Under the pieces are notes generated by a model. It made no database searches. It was not told the DNA's origin and saw only the letters and a program-made list of their open reading frames with translations. The translations under genes and the position numbers were made by a program. Below are positions 10,801-21,542 of a stretch of DNA of 31,486 nt, in pieces; positions within the stretch are counted from its first letter, which is position 1; each line of letters begins with the position of its first letter. The DNA comes from Conidiobolus incongruus B7586 (taxonomy: Eukaryota > Entomophthoromycota > Entomophthoromycetes > Entomophthorales > Conidiobolaceae). The stretch covers positions 1 to 31,486 of the forward strand of contig JNEM01008173.1 of NCBI GenBank assembly GCA_000697335.1, in the 5' to 3' direction.

Positions 10801-12071
10801 ATGGGAAATTTTTTAATTTCTGATTTTTCAAACATATTATTAGTTTGAAATAAATAAATATATACAAAGTTAATAGAAAATTATATATTTTTAATATATA
10901 TATATTTATAATAGTTTTTTAATTAAAAAATTAATTTTTTAAAATTGGTTGTTTAATTTAATTATATTTAAACCAAATACTAATCATCAAAATCTTTTAT
11001 TTTAGTGTCAGTAAAATTTAATCATAAACTCTCTAAAATTATTTAAAATTTACAAATAGTTTTTGGTAATGAGGTATTATTTAAATCAACAATTTATTGC
11101 TAGGTAAATCACTTTAAAGCTAAAAGAGAAATTATTTAAAACTTGTTAAAATTTAAAAGATTAACTTCAACTATTACTCTTTAAATTATTAATAGAGTGA
11201 AATAATATATTGAAAAACACCTTTTTATTTTAGTTAAAGAATTATCTAAGTACTTTAATATTAGTTTTACTAGTATTTTATATATATTAAAGTTTAAATT
11301 TAAATTAATAAATAAAAATATAAAATAATTACCTTATAATTTAACTAAAACTTAAAAAAAACTATAATAGTTATTATAGAATAAAACTTACTAAAATATT
11401 ATTAGAAGCTTAAACTTTTATAATAAATAATTACAATTGATGAATTTTAAATCTTTATGTATAATCTTTTATTAAAATATTAATCAAGATATTAGATTAA
11501 GTTAAATTAACCTTTTCTACAAATCCTTTTAAATAAACATTTTGCTAATAAGTGAATGTTAATCATTATAATAGATTTTAATAATATATACTACTCTTAT
11601 TTAATTCTTAAAGGAAAATCAATTAATAGTATATTTTATATTTTTTTTTAAATAAAAGTATTTTTAATTGGTGTTTTTAATATAATTTGAGAAGACTTAT
11701 TATTTTGCATAATAATTACAAAATATATAAATCTAAAGTTATAAAAAACTTTCTAATTAAAAATAACTAGAAAAAACTACTATATCTAGTATACTCTATA
11801 GATTATAACTTATATGATTATAATTGCTTTAAGTAATTAAAAAACCAGCTTATAAGAAAGAAAATTTCAACAAAAAAATTTAATTAGTTTGTAAAATATC
11901 AAATTTCAGTCTTTAATAAATAAGAACTATTTTTTAAATGCTAGATCTTTGCTAAAAGTATCAGAAAAAGTTATTAATAATAAAAGAAACTATTAAATCT
12001 ATATTATATATTTATTTTTATATATCATATATTAAATTATTTATTTACTTTTAATCACAAAAAATTCCCAT
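10801..12071 (+). mobile_element. Decayed mariner (Tc1/mariner superfamily) DNA transposon
   Basis: The 1,271-bp element is bounded by short inverted ends (ATGGGAAATTTTTTAA at the left; the complement of ATGGGAATTTTTTG at the right) and flanked by TA on both sides, as expected for the superfamily. In broken frames on the plus strand, near 11787-12000, a stretch resembles the conserved mariner C-terminal region: YSIDYNLYDYNCF against the family's YSPDLNPCDYxLF, followed by a lysine-rich LK-Q-L stretch. An upstream part (about 11140-11330) matches the helix-turn-helix region of its sister copy. Many stops are present and the sequence is almost purely A/T, as expected after repeat-induced or deamination-type mutation. 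It is non-functional and clearly related to 25396-26647. Confidence 0.8.
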
Positions 12072-12073
12072 TA

Positions 12074-13089
12074 TTAAAAATACAAAGTAATACTTCTATT
12101 GTATGCTTATTATAAAATATTATTTGATTTTACTCCATAAATATTAAATCCAAAATAACTATTGATGTATTTATATATTATTTTATATCTATATCTTTTT
12201 TATTCTAGATGATTGATTAATACAATATAGTTTTTAATCTTAAAATAATGAAATTTTCAATAAATATAATCAAAGTTATTATTAATTAATATAATATATT
12301 AGTTTGTAATATAGTATCAAAGATTTAATTTTAGAAAATAGTTTTTATTTGCATAATATAATCCAATCAAAGTATATATTGGATAAAAATATCTATTAAT
12401 ACTATTTATTGCATTTTCATGTTTTTCCTTATTAATTATATTTATGTAAATTTACCAATATTCTATATATAGATCTTAGCTTTAAAAAACCATTTGATAT
12501 TAAGAAATATTTCAGTTGGATAAATTCATAAACTATATATGGTTCATAAAATAATAATGGTTATACTAATTAAGAAATTATGTTTTTAATATATAGCTAT
12601 ATAAACAATATTATGATTATTCCGATAGCAAAAGTTTTATATAATATATAGAGAAATTATATATAATAAAATATTTTAAGTTTCCAGAAACCCAGTATCC
12701 ATATAGTTATAATTCAGCAAATTTTATATTTTTATTTTGGCAAGCTTCAATACTCAGCTTCGGTTTGTTCATTGATTACTGAAAAATAATGAGAAGATTT
12801 ACGGGATTATGCTATGATAAATTAAACAGATGAATCCATTATTATAAAATGTTAAATATTGTAATTATTTGGATATATTTAATTAAAATTCAATATATTT
12901 TATTTGGTCAGTTATTTGGAATATAACAAAAAATAATTTATTGGTACATATATATTAAATTGTTATAAAATATGAAATTGAACAGGCTTGAGATTATATA
13001 ATAATTATATATTGTTAACTAATATGGATTATAAAATATATAGATGATTAACATAATAATTTTTGGACTAAAAATATTATCTTCAAAAA
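12074..13089. other. AT-rich spacer DNA, nothing identified
   Basis: I see no gene or element motif on either strand. The segment from 12650 on is somewhat less extreme in composition than the mariner relic before it. Confidence 0.45.
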
Positions 13090-13365
13090 TCAAACTTTAT
13101 TTTGGCTAAAGACTTTAATATTAAAAATCATTTGTACGTTAACATCCAATCTCGGATTTACTTTAGTGGAACAATACTAGCAGTCATATCCTCCATAATA
13201 TCCATGAGTGCAGTTTTACTTCAAGAGATCCTAATTAGTTTTAACCAATGTCAGCTTGGACTCTAGGATCAACAGAAGAATCAAATTATTTTCCATTTTA
13301 GCATTAATACTGAGATTGATTTTAAATCAAAGTGGAGTTAGTATTAACAAAGCGTAGAATTTCAT
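13090..13365 (-). pseudogene. Relic of a subgroup 2 small secreted protein gene
   Basis: On the minus strand, ATGAAATTCTACGCTTTG opens a decayed relative of 15564 and 9100. A segment related to SVDPRVQADIG, a KTN-x-DLLK stretch and the cysteine box in the form NCTHGYYGGYDC-x-YC follow in order, then a short tail ending NKV at a position matching the intact gene's end. The overall length (92 codon positions) equals that of intact members. Several in-frame stops and compensating frame changes break it. It sits in the spacer of the large inverted repeat, 2.2 kb from its closest intact relative at 15564 and in opposite orientation. Confidence 0.8.
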
Positions 13366-13552
13366 TGTAAATCAGATTATAAAATTTAAATCATAACTTA
13401 CCAGTGGTATTTACCAATTTGAAATATATTTTTTGGTTTTAGGAATTAAAATTTCAGCATTTCAATCTTTTGTTCAAATAATTTATGAAACTTAAATCAG
13501 ATTCCTAACTCCTATTCACAAATTTCATTTGATATATCAATTTGTTGTATTT

Positions 13553-13895
13553 TGAAAATACCCGTCCGTCTCAATTCGATAGTTAAGTCCATATTACCGT
13601 TCATTCATAGCGGCATTGTTGGTACATAATCAAATGATGTACTTTAGTTCCTCTTATTAGAATTTATCCAAATTCTATTTAACTCACTGAACGAATTATT
13701 TAAACCCAGAAGTGACAGGGATACAAAAAAGGTTTTTTCTGAATATTCTGCTACAACATCTCAATAGTAAATCAGTTTTAAGGCATACAGTCCCGATACA
13801 TTAAGGGTAGGATTAATAAATAATTTACTAAATCATGTTACTAGTACTTTTCTAACAGCGATCTTTATTTACAAAAATTAATACCAAATAAAACA
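13553..13895. mobile_element. Probable solo LTR of an LTR retrotransposon (copy 1)
   Basis: About 340 bp, starting TGTTGTATTTTGAAAATACC, closely related to 22873-23201, with an identical core of about 50 bases around 13675-13730. No internal retrotransposon genes adjoin it. The right end is uncertain and I see no clear target-site duplication, so it may be slightly truncated. It reads as an old remnant. Confidence 0.6.
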
Positions 13896-15489
13896 GTAAG
13901 CCAAAATTATTTTTCTCAATTCCAGTCAAATTGATTAAAAATCTTTGGATCTATATCTTCAAAAATGTTCTCTATACAGTACAGTGTCATATCTGTATAA
14001 TTAATTATTTTAATTGAAATGACTTAGTAAATGTTGTAATTCAGAAGTTATTCTGAAGAAATACAATAAATTAAAAATAATATAATTGATATATTTAATG
14101 AGAGGGAGACCTTAATATAACTTTTTTTGGTTGATTTTAAATATTTGGCAAATATATATTCTATTTTTATTGAATATGAATTTGGGGAAAAGATTTTTTT
14201 ATAAAATAATTAAATTGAGTTTTTATGTTAAAAATTCCCCTTGATCAACTTGTTTCAGTAGTTCCACTATACAATAAACGACTGGTATAATAATCATTTC
14301 ATGATTATCTCAATGAAAACTGTATTCAGTTCGAATAATTGGGGCTTGGTAAGGTTGTTAAACATAGGAAAATATATTTGTTATTTGTTTACGCTTCATA
14401 ACACGTTGCATATCATTTAATTTTTTAATTCACGATTTTATATTTTAAGAATATACAATTAAAGTGAAATATTATGAACAAATAAACAGGTTAAAAAACC
14501 TTATAACTAAAATATGAATATATATCAATGATATCTTAGTATTTTCAAATTGGTCATGTTTATTTTTATGATCATCATAAAAGTTTCATAAAATTTTAGA
14601 AAACCATTATCCTTAATAAATATATTCTATAAATTGAAAGCTACTGAAATTGGCCGGATTGGGTATTTGAATCAATCTATTTTTAATGTTATTACATGAT
14701 TTGTGAATTGATAATTTGACCCAGGAGAAAGTTTAACATTTAAATTTTTCATCAAAATTAAATACAACAGCATCTGATTTATGAAAATCAAGCCTTTGTA
14801 ATATAATTTCAATGACATGTATTGTATTGCCATAATATAAATTTATAATAAATATTTATATTATGAAGTTTTATATAAAATGAAAATATAATGACTATAA
14901 TTAATATATTAGTGAGATCGTTAGTTAAATAAGATATTTATATATCGTATCTAGAAATATAAAGTTGAACAAATATTTACAGCTTGTATTGAAAAATTAT
15001 GGTTAATAACAAATTTGATAATTTAATCGGAAATACTCCTGAGATTGCAATATTATCAAAATATTTGCATTAAATTGACAGTAATTTGCAGTTAAAGGAG
15101 AAGTAAATTGTGAAAAATTTTAATTTATGTGAGTGCATCCATCTTCATTTTCTTTTATTTTATACCGGATATATCATATTAATGGAAGCTAAAATTAACC
15201 ATGTAAAAATTATAACTATGAAAATACCATCAGAGAATAACCTAGTTTTGTTGTAAAATATCGAGGATGAATTTGGTTTAATTTCAAATCAATAGATAAA
15301 TAAGCAAGATGATTCTAATTATATTGTATTTGATTCTGGGGATTAAAAATTTACCAAAACTATATTGACAAATATAACTTATCCATTTTGACTCTAAATT
15401 TATCAGAATTCTGATGAGAAACAGGTACAACAAACTATTACATTTTATGTTATTTATCAAAATATACTTCTAAGATATAGTGAGATTAG
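13896..15489. other. AT-rich spacer DNA, nothing identified
   Basis: No family motif, transposase motif or RNA gene recognised. Confidence 0.45.
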
Positions 15490-15499
15490 TATATATATT
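15490..15499 (+). promoter_or_regulatory. TATA-like element
   Basis: TATATATATT begins 74 bp before the ATG at 15564, in the position of the TATA box in other family genes. Confidence 0.5.
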
Positions 15500-15563
15500 C
15501 ATCTCTGAAGAAGGAGTTTCAATATCATTTAATTAACTATTTAATCTAATAATTTATTTAACA

Positions 15564-15848
15564 ATGAAATTCGCCAATTTATTCATCGCTGCTACCTCTG
15601 CCTTAGTTTTTGACAAACCTCATTATTACTACTATGATGCTAAAAAAGTAGATGCTATCATTGATGCCAAAGTCAAGGCTGATATTGACTTGTCTTTGAA
15701 CTTGGATATTCTCAAAAGAAAATGTACTCGTGGATACTATGGTGGATATGACTGCTACCGTTGTACTACCAAATTGATTGATCTTGATCTTGCCTTAAAA
15801 CTTGACTTGGGATTAGACTTGGATGTTCTTGGACTTGTTAAGGTTTAA
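15564..15848 (+). CDS. Small secreted three-cysteine protein, subgroup 2
   Basis: This 94-residue protein has a signal peptide (MKFANLFIAATSALVF, cleavage near residue 14-17) and then DKPH with four tyrosines plus Asp (21-25). Residues 26-50 strongly alternate charged and hydrophobic (VDAIIDAKVKADIDLSLNLD), leading to Cys54-x9-Cys64-Y-R-Cys67. The tail 70-94 has the clearest alternating pattern of the family, leucine at every second position with D or K between, ending GLVKV. The start has A at -3 and a TATA-like element 74 bp upstream; AATAAA is at 15912-15917. It sits alone in the spacer of the large inverted repeat and is the nearest intact relative of 9100/17485 and of the relic at 13090. 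Function unknown; secretion is well supported. Confidence 0.9.
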   Translation: MKFANLFIAATSALVFDKPHYYYYDAKKVDAIIDAKVKADIDLSLNLDILKRKCTRGYYGGYDCYRCTTKLIDLDLALKLDLGLDLDVLGLVKV

Positions 15849-17096
15849 TTTATTTAACAAATGTTTTAATACTCATATTCCACGAGAAAGCAAATTATTA
15901 GATATTTTATCAATAAAATAGGATTTAATATTTCAAACTGCAAATTTGATTCATTGAAAAACCATTTGCAATTACAAGGAAAATTTGCTATGGTTAATAA
16001 TGTATTGATTGATTAACTAAATTAAAATTTAATATTTGATTCAAATATTAATATATAAATATCAATCACTCGAATAGTTTAGCTATTTTTAGATACTATT
16101 TTTCAATATTATCTGATATAACCAATTTATTATCAGAAATAATGGTAGTGTGATTATTTTTCAGAATAAATCATGGAATTTATTTCTGTTATTAAAGGTG
16201 CTATTTTTTTGAATTGGATCAAATCATTACATTAAAATTTGCAAAATGTAAAATATAATAATAGATTTACTTGGCTTTGTAAATTGATCGAGTAATATTG
16301 ATTTATTGAAATGACATTGTTTTTGCTTTGCTTGGATATTTATAACTAGTCTTTTATTATAAATTATGTAAAGCGTTATTTATAAGCGAATTATTATACA
16401 TAATTGCTGTTAATAGTTATATATAAACAATATTTGATGTATTTTATGTATCAAGGAAATTTTAAATTTGGAGTTTAAAATAACTTTGAATAACTATAAT
16501 TGTGTGCATTTCAATTATTTTTATATATTGTAGATTCTATAGCGGCAAAAAAATGATTGAAAAAATAATCTATATGAATTAAAATTCCTTAGAACTAAAT
16601 GAATTAGCTAATCAATAATATTTTGTGTAGAATGAGATATATCACAAATGATTCAATAAATTATCAACAATTGAAGATAGAATATTCCTACACTGCTCCA
16701 AATTTTATTATCGAATATAATAACCTTATGCCATAATTATAAACTAATATTATTTATTAGTTTAAATCAATATTATATTAAATACAGTCCCGGGAAACCA
16801 ACAAAACAACGTATAATAATATTCCTACTAAAAGTATTCATCTAATCGTTATTCAAAATATAAATTTATCAAGTTTTCTCGCTGTTTCTATTGTATCAAA
16901 AAATATTTTCAAATTTAATATCATTTTATAAGATTATAATTATTAATACAGAATCTTTCAAATTTTAATTAATTGCTAAATTTTTTTTGAAATTTTTCAC
17001 AAAATATACAAAATTAAATGAAACATTTGTGAATTCCCAATTATATTTTACTATGTTATCTTTGTTGTCACAACCTAACTCAACTGAAGGATCAAT
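15849..17096. other. AT-rich spacer DNA, nothing identified
   Basis: Apart from a probable AATAAA at 15912-15917 for the preceding gene, no feature was recognised. Confidence 0.45.
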
Positions 17097-17484
17097 AAAA
17101 AGTTAATCATAGTGTTCCCCAATAGAAAATTTTCTATTTAAATTGTATATCAATTTTAATCATCATAATTAATATTATATTGTCTTATTAGTGAAATATA
17201 TAATCCATAATTAAATAACTTTATATATGTTAATCAATATAAAAACTTAAAACATAAATTGACCAAATTGATTATTTAATCTTTTAGTAGCTGTAATTCA
17301 ATATTTGTGATGAGTATCCATTTTTATAATCATATTTTCAATTTTGTTAATAAAAATATTCTTAAATTCAGATTGAATGAATGATATTTATTAACTTAAT
17401 AAAATAATCAAGCTGTGAATAATGATAATATTGATCAAAATATATCATTAGTTTCACTTTGAGAATGATAATATAAAATATCGT

Positions 17485-17733
17485 TTAGAGATGGATCCCA
17501 ATATCAGTTTTAACCTTAAGATCTATGTCGAGTTCAATAAGTCCATTCAATAGACCTCTACAGCGGTAGCAGCTGTATCCTCCATAGGTTCCATAATTAC
17601 ACTTATTTCTTACATCAATAGCTAATCTAGCGTTTACGGCAATAGCGGCATCAACTACAGATTTGTCATAGTAATGGTATGGGCTGGTAAATAAAGCGGA
17701 GGTAGCAGCAATGAATAAAGCAGTCAATTTCAT
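17485..17733 (-). CDS. Small secreted three-cysteine protein, subgroup 2 (mirror copy)
   Basis: The 82-residue product is identical to that of 9100-9348. It has the signal peptide MKLTALFIAATSA, the PYHYYD block, Cys45-x9-Cys55-Y-R-Cys58 and the alternating D/E/K tail. The same start choice applies: the upstream in-frame ATG at 17787 lies before the leader motif and would hide the signal peptide. The gene points inward toward the spacer; its divergent neighbour is 19290. Complete identity with the other arm implies a recent duplication or continuing gene conversion. Confidence 0.88.
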   Translation of the reverse strand: MKLTALFIAATSALFTSPYHYYDKSVVDAAIAVNARLAIDVRNKCNYGTYGGYSCYRCRGLLNGLIELDIDLKVKTDIGIHL

Positions 17734-17798
17734 GTTGGTTAATAAAATAATAATATAGATTGAACTTGATTGATAATATTGAACCAACTAAATATCAG

Positions 17799-17813
17799 AT
17801 ATATATATATATA
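17799..17813 (-). promoter_or_regulatory. TATA-rich promoter element (mirror copy)
   Basis: Mirror of 9020-9034, 80 bp before the ATG at 17733. Confidence 0.55.
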
Positions 17814-19211
17814 CTGATTATTTTAGTATACAATTGAATTGAAAAGAATTCCATAATAACCCCTTTAAATTGGACCCTGTCGTGCACAAATATTTCTCCA
17901 AAATTATTGGTACAAATTTAGTAATATGGAATTTTTCGCAAATATTTTGAAATGCACCTCCTATTTAAGGAATAACCCTGATGCTTTTTTAAGTAATGTA
18001 AATAAATGCCCAGCTATTGAAAGTCATAATCACCAAAAATATTTGTTAAAAATTTAATGATAATCAAAATTTAGTAAAGTTGACGAATTTGATTGGTTAG
18101 AATATTGAAGTAATCTGCTAGAATTGATTGATATTGTTATAGCTGCATTTTGATTAAGATTTGGAATTAAAAGCTATTTGACAGTGTGATTATAGTTACT
18201 ATAGCTAAATCATTACTGAAAAATATATGGAACCTACGTTGTGATATATTGTACTGAAATTAGCATTATATATTAAAGTTAGCATTGTTAATTTGAATAC
18301 TTTTTATATATCATTAAATTATTTATATTAACATAGCTCCATATCGACAATGAATAAAAATTACTCAAAAACCATATTTTTTAATGTCAAATAAATGTTA
18401 AGAGTGTAATAGGTATTTTTCAGACTATTCTTTTCAGATAGGAAATGTAATTTTACGGCATGTGCAAGCTGGTTTCTAGATTGAATATCAACTTGGTATT
18501 ATTGACAAATTGATATTTTCAACTTATTTACAATCTATTCAATTTCAATAACAAAAACTCTGTCTAGAAATTGAGATGTTGATTTGAAAATAAAAAATAT
18601 TTGGATGAATACAATCAACTGATTATCATCATTTTCCTTGAGTAATGTCCCAGCTAATTTTCTTTGAGTAATCAAAGTAAATTATTAAAAGTTTACAAAT
18701 ATACTTGGTACAACGTTTTTACATTGATATATCCAATATACAACTCTATAATATATCTTATATTTATTTTCCATTAAGAGATAATTTAAATTAGTACATA
18801 AATTAACCCTTGTGGTAAAAGTAAACAATGAATAGCTCGAGGAATATTGATTCCAATAGTAAATAAATTAAACTGCTATTTCCGATCAATATTTTTTAAT
18901 AATTTATGCAAATTGATATAAATTTTAAGTGAATATTGAAGAATATATTACAATTAATTCTTGATATGTAATTCAGGTTTTAGGATTTAATATTCATTTT
19001 GATGTCTCCATATGTAAACTTGATTCGAAGGAAACATTAAATGGTAAACAAAATATGAAGTTAAATAGGAGAGAGACTAAATATTAGAGCTTCATGGACC
19101 TGAAGTTCCATGTTAAAATATTTTAACAGGTTTCAAAATTGATGGACCAAATAGGAGTTGCAAGGCTTTTAATAAACTGTTAATTAATAATCAGGATAAT
19201 CTTGATTTTGA
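17814..19211. other. Shared divergent intergenic region (mirror copy)
   Basis: Matches 7622-9019 in reverse complement. No gene recognised between the two divergent promoters. Confidence 0.6.
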
Positions 19212-19220
19212 TATAAATAG
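19212..19220 (+). promoter_or_regulatory. TATA box (TATAAATAG)
   Basis: Starts 78 bp before the ATG at 19290, with the leader motif ATTATCAATCAAGTT at 19242-19256. Same box and spacing as at 3915. Confidence 0.75.
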
Positions 19221-19289
19221 ATACAGTGCTATGTGATATCAATTATCAATCAAGTTATATTTTAAGTTATCTATTAATCAATAATCATA

Positions 19290-19565
19290 ATGAAATTCTT
19301 AAGTTTGTTAGTTGCTGCCTCCTCCGTCTTTGCTACCGACAACTATTACTATTACGATAGAAATACCGTTGAAACCACCTTGAAAGGAGCTCTCGGTATT
19401 GTGGTCGGTCTTCTGACTAACATTCTGAATAACAACTGCCGTTATGGAAACTACTATGGACGTGATTGCTATCGTTGTAATAGAATTCTCCCTGGAATCC
19501 CCAACATCAATGCCCAATTGAACATTGATATTAATGTTGATGCTGATGCCAGCATTAAAGTCTAG
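19290..19565 (+). CDS. Small secreted three-cysteine protein, subgroup 1 (mirror copy)
   Basis: This 91-residue protein matches 7268-7543 except at residue 84, where Asp stands here and Tyr there. The signal peptide is residues 1-15, YYYYD 19-23, hydrophobic segment 31-49, Cys50-x9-Cys60-Y-R-Cys63, LPGI 67-70, and the tail alternates I/V with D/N/A. The gene ends in TAG while other intact members use TAA, and it is followed by AATAAA at 19654-19659. It is transcribed outward from the large inverted repeat and divergently from 17485. The Asp at 84 keeps the V-D-A-D pattern seen in 3993, so this copy probably has the ancestral state. Function unknown. Confidence 0.9.
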   Translation: MKFLSLLVAASSVFATDNYYYYDRNTVETTLKGALGIVVGLLTNILNNNCRYGNYYGRDCYRCNRILPGIPNINAQLNIDINVDADASIKV

Positions 19566-19653
19566 ATTCAAATCAAATGTTATAATGTATATTTTTTGAT
19601 TTGAACCAATGTCGGTGGCAATATGATTCCAAGTTTTTATATAATTACACTTT

Positions 19654-19659
19654 AATAAA
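19654..19659 (+). terminator. Polyadenylation signal AATAAA
   Basis: Lies about 90 bp past the stop of the gene at 19290; the duplicated arm ends 7 bp later. Confidence 0.4.
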
Positions 19660-19666
19660 TTTAATC

Positions 19667-21422
19667 CATCACATTCCTTTACATACTTGATATTAAATTT
19701 ATGTTTATTAGGCGATTTCCAATATTCTCAGTTTCCATTAAACTAGATATTACATTCAATTCGTTGAAAATATCTGATTAGTTAATTTTAGTCAGCAATA
19801 TGCATATAAAAAGTATATTAACATATTTATAATAAATATTCATATATTGCAAATAGAATATCTATTAATTAAGTAAAAATTCAGCACATCGCATACTTTT
19901 TCATTTTTGGTTATTGTATTTTTCCATCTGGAGTAGTGCATCATGATTCCACATCAAGTAACTTATGAACCTTAACAATGATTTATTTCAAACTTGTGAG
20001 AGCAAAAATGGTGAAAGGATTTATGTTAATCTCATTAAGTTAGCTTTGAATAAAATAATTATAAACTAAGTTTCATCTACTCTACAAATATACTAATGTT
20101 CCAAACTCATTAGTGAATTATGAAATTTTATCTACCTTAAGATAAATAATAACCCGATCTCAAATCATAGAATTTTTGATTTTTCTTTAGATTGGTAAAA
20201 TAATGTAAATATAACAATTAATTTTTAAATTAATTCATAATTATATATTTAAAAAATACCAATTACATTATTTTGTTAATTAATGTTCAATATTTTTGAT
20301 TTAATTAAAAAATAGATTTTACAATTAATATTGAATCATATTTATATAGACTTAATAAAACAAGTTTAAGAACTTGATCAAATTGTTCCAATTAATACTC
20401 ATATTCAAAATTTTATTTATATTAATATCGATGCATTTTAAAAAATTTAATTTTTTGTTCTCAGTATTAATATCATTCAAGGTTTTACAATGTCAATTTT
20501 TCAATCTTTTCTATTCAAAATTAATTTGATTAAAAAAAAACGTTTTTTAGCTGCCAAAAGTATTAAAATTTATTAATTATTAACTCTTATTATCATATAA
20601 ATAGAATTGATTAGAAAATGAAAACATATAGTTTAAATATATTTATCCTTCTGTATTACAATGACTATGATATGTATTTATAATAAAAAAATAAAAATAT
20701 TATATTTAAATCGAATTCAGAAATAAATGGCTTATCCCATTAAGCCAAAAAATCAAAAATATGAGTAAAATAATTTAATACGAATTCAATACCAGTAAGA
20801 ACTATTAATGAAATATTCAAAATGTAATATATAACATTGAATCACATGTTGTCAAGTACGGTTAATGATAAAATCTAGATAGCATCGTTCTGTGTAAGGT
20901 ATAAAACTAATGTCTTTTTTCATTGATCCATTGAAAAATGAACCTTAATATTCGAACAAGAGATCAAAAAATGGTTGAATAAAAAAACTCGTGATATATT
21001 ATCTGGTAACTATTATCTTAACAATCATATAGCATACAATAATAATGAATGCCAAATCTACCTAATAGTTAGCAAATAAATAATATGAAATATCTTAATC
21101 ATAATTAATTCTTTTAAAATATATGTATTGAATTCATAATTAAAAAAATTGAAGATAATTCATTGATAAAAATCTGATCACAGGCTATTAAAATTTGATA
21201 CTAAGTAATAATTACTAGTTATTTTTTTTTGAAAAATTAATAGTTGTGGATGATATCAAATAAGAAGTCCAAATTTTAGTGGTGAGCTTCATTCTCCAAC
21301 AATTTAATATCAGTCTATATATTCATATAAAGACTATCTTCTAAATAATATCGTCCAAATGCTTTTAATTTAATATTAAATGTAATTAGTGAAAAAATTA
21401 AAATAATATTGCTTTTTGCGTA
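19667..21422. other. AT-rich intergenic DNA, nothing identified
   Basis: No gene, transposase motif or RNA gene seen. Base composition shifts toward A/T soon after the inverted-repeat boundary. Confidence 0.45.
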
Positions 21423-21542
21423 TGGTTTGATAGCTCAAAAAATTGCTATTATAATGTAGCTGGACTGGATGCTCAGATTTCTGCAAATATTGATATCGGT
21501 GTTGATATTTTAGCTGAATTTTGTACCCATAAAAAACATTAA
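21423..21542 (+). pseudogene. C-terminal remnant of a subgroup 1 small secreted protein gene
   Basis: One open stretch reads NCYYNVAGLDAQ, then an alternating segment ISANIDIGVDI, before TAA. AGLDAQ and the alternating tail match LPGLDAL and the acidic tail of 24909, and LPGIxNINAQ of 3993. The signal peptide and tyrosine cluster are not recognisable upstream, although a possible degraded cysteine-box region lies just before (about 21390-21450). The last residues (CTHKKH) are unlike any family tail. This looks like a 5'-eroded old copy. Confidence 0.6.

Larger units (their letters stand above)
17097..19666 (-). repeat. Right arm of a 2,570-bp near-perfect inverted repeat
   Basis: This is the reverse complement of 7167-9736, with matching gene pair, promoters and intergenic region. 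The outer boundary falls 7 bp past AATAAA (19654-19659). The arms enclose 7,360 bp of unrelated sequence, so a full palindromic structure would have a large loop. Confidence 0.95.

Noticed and set aside
7167-19666. Large inverted repeat as the ends of a transposon
   Set aside because: The arms contain host family genes with their own promoters, the spacer shows no transposition genes of its own apart from unrelated relics, and no target-site duplication was seen at the outer edges.
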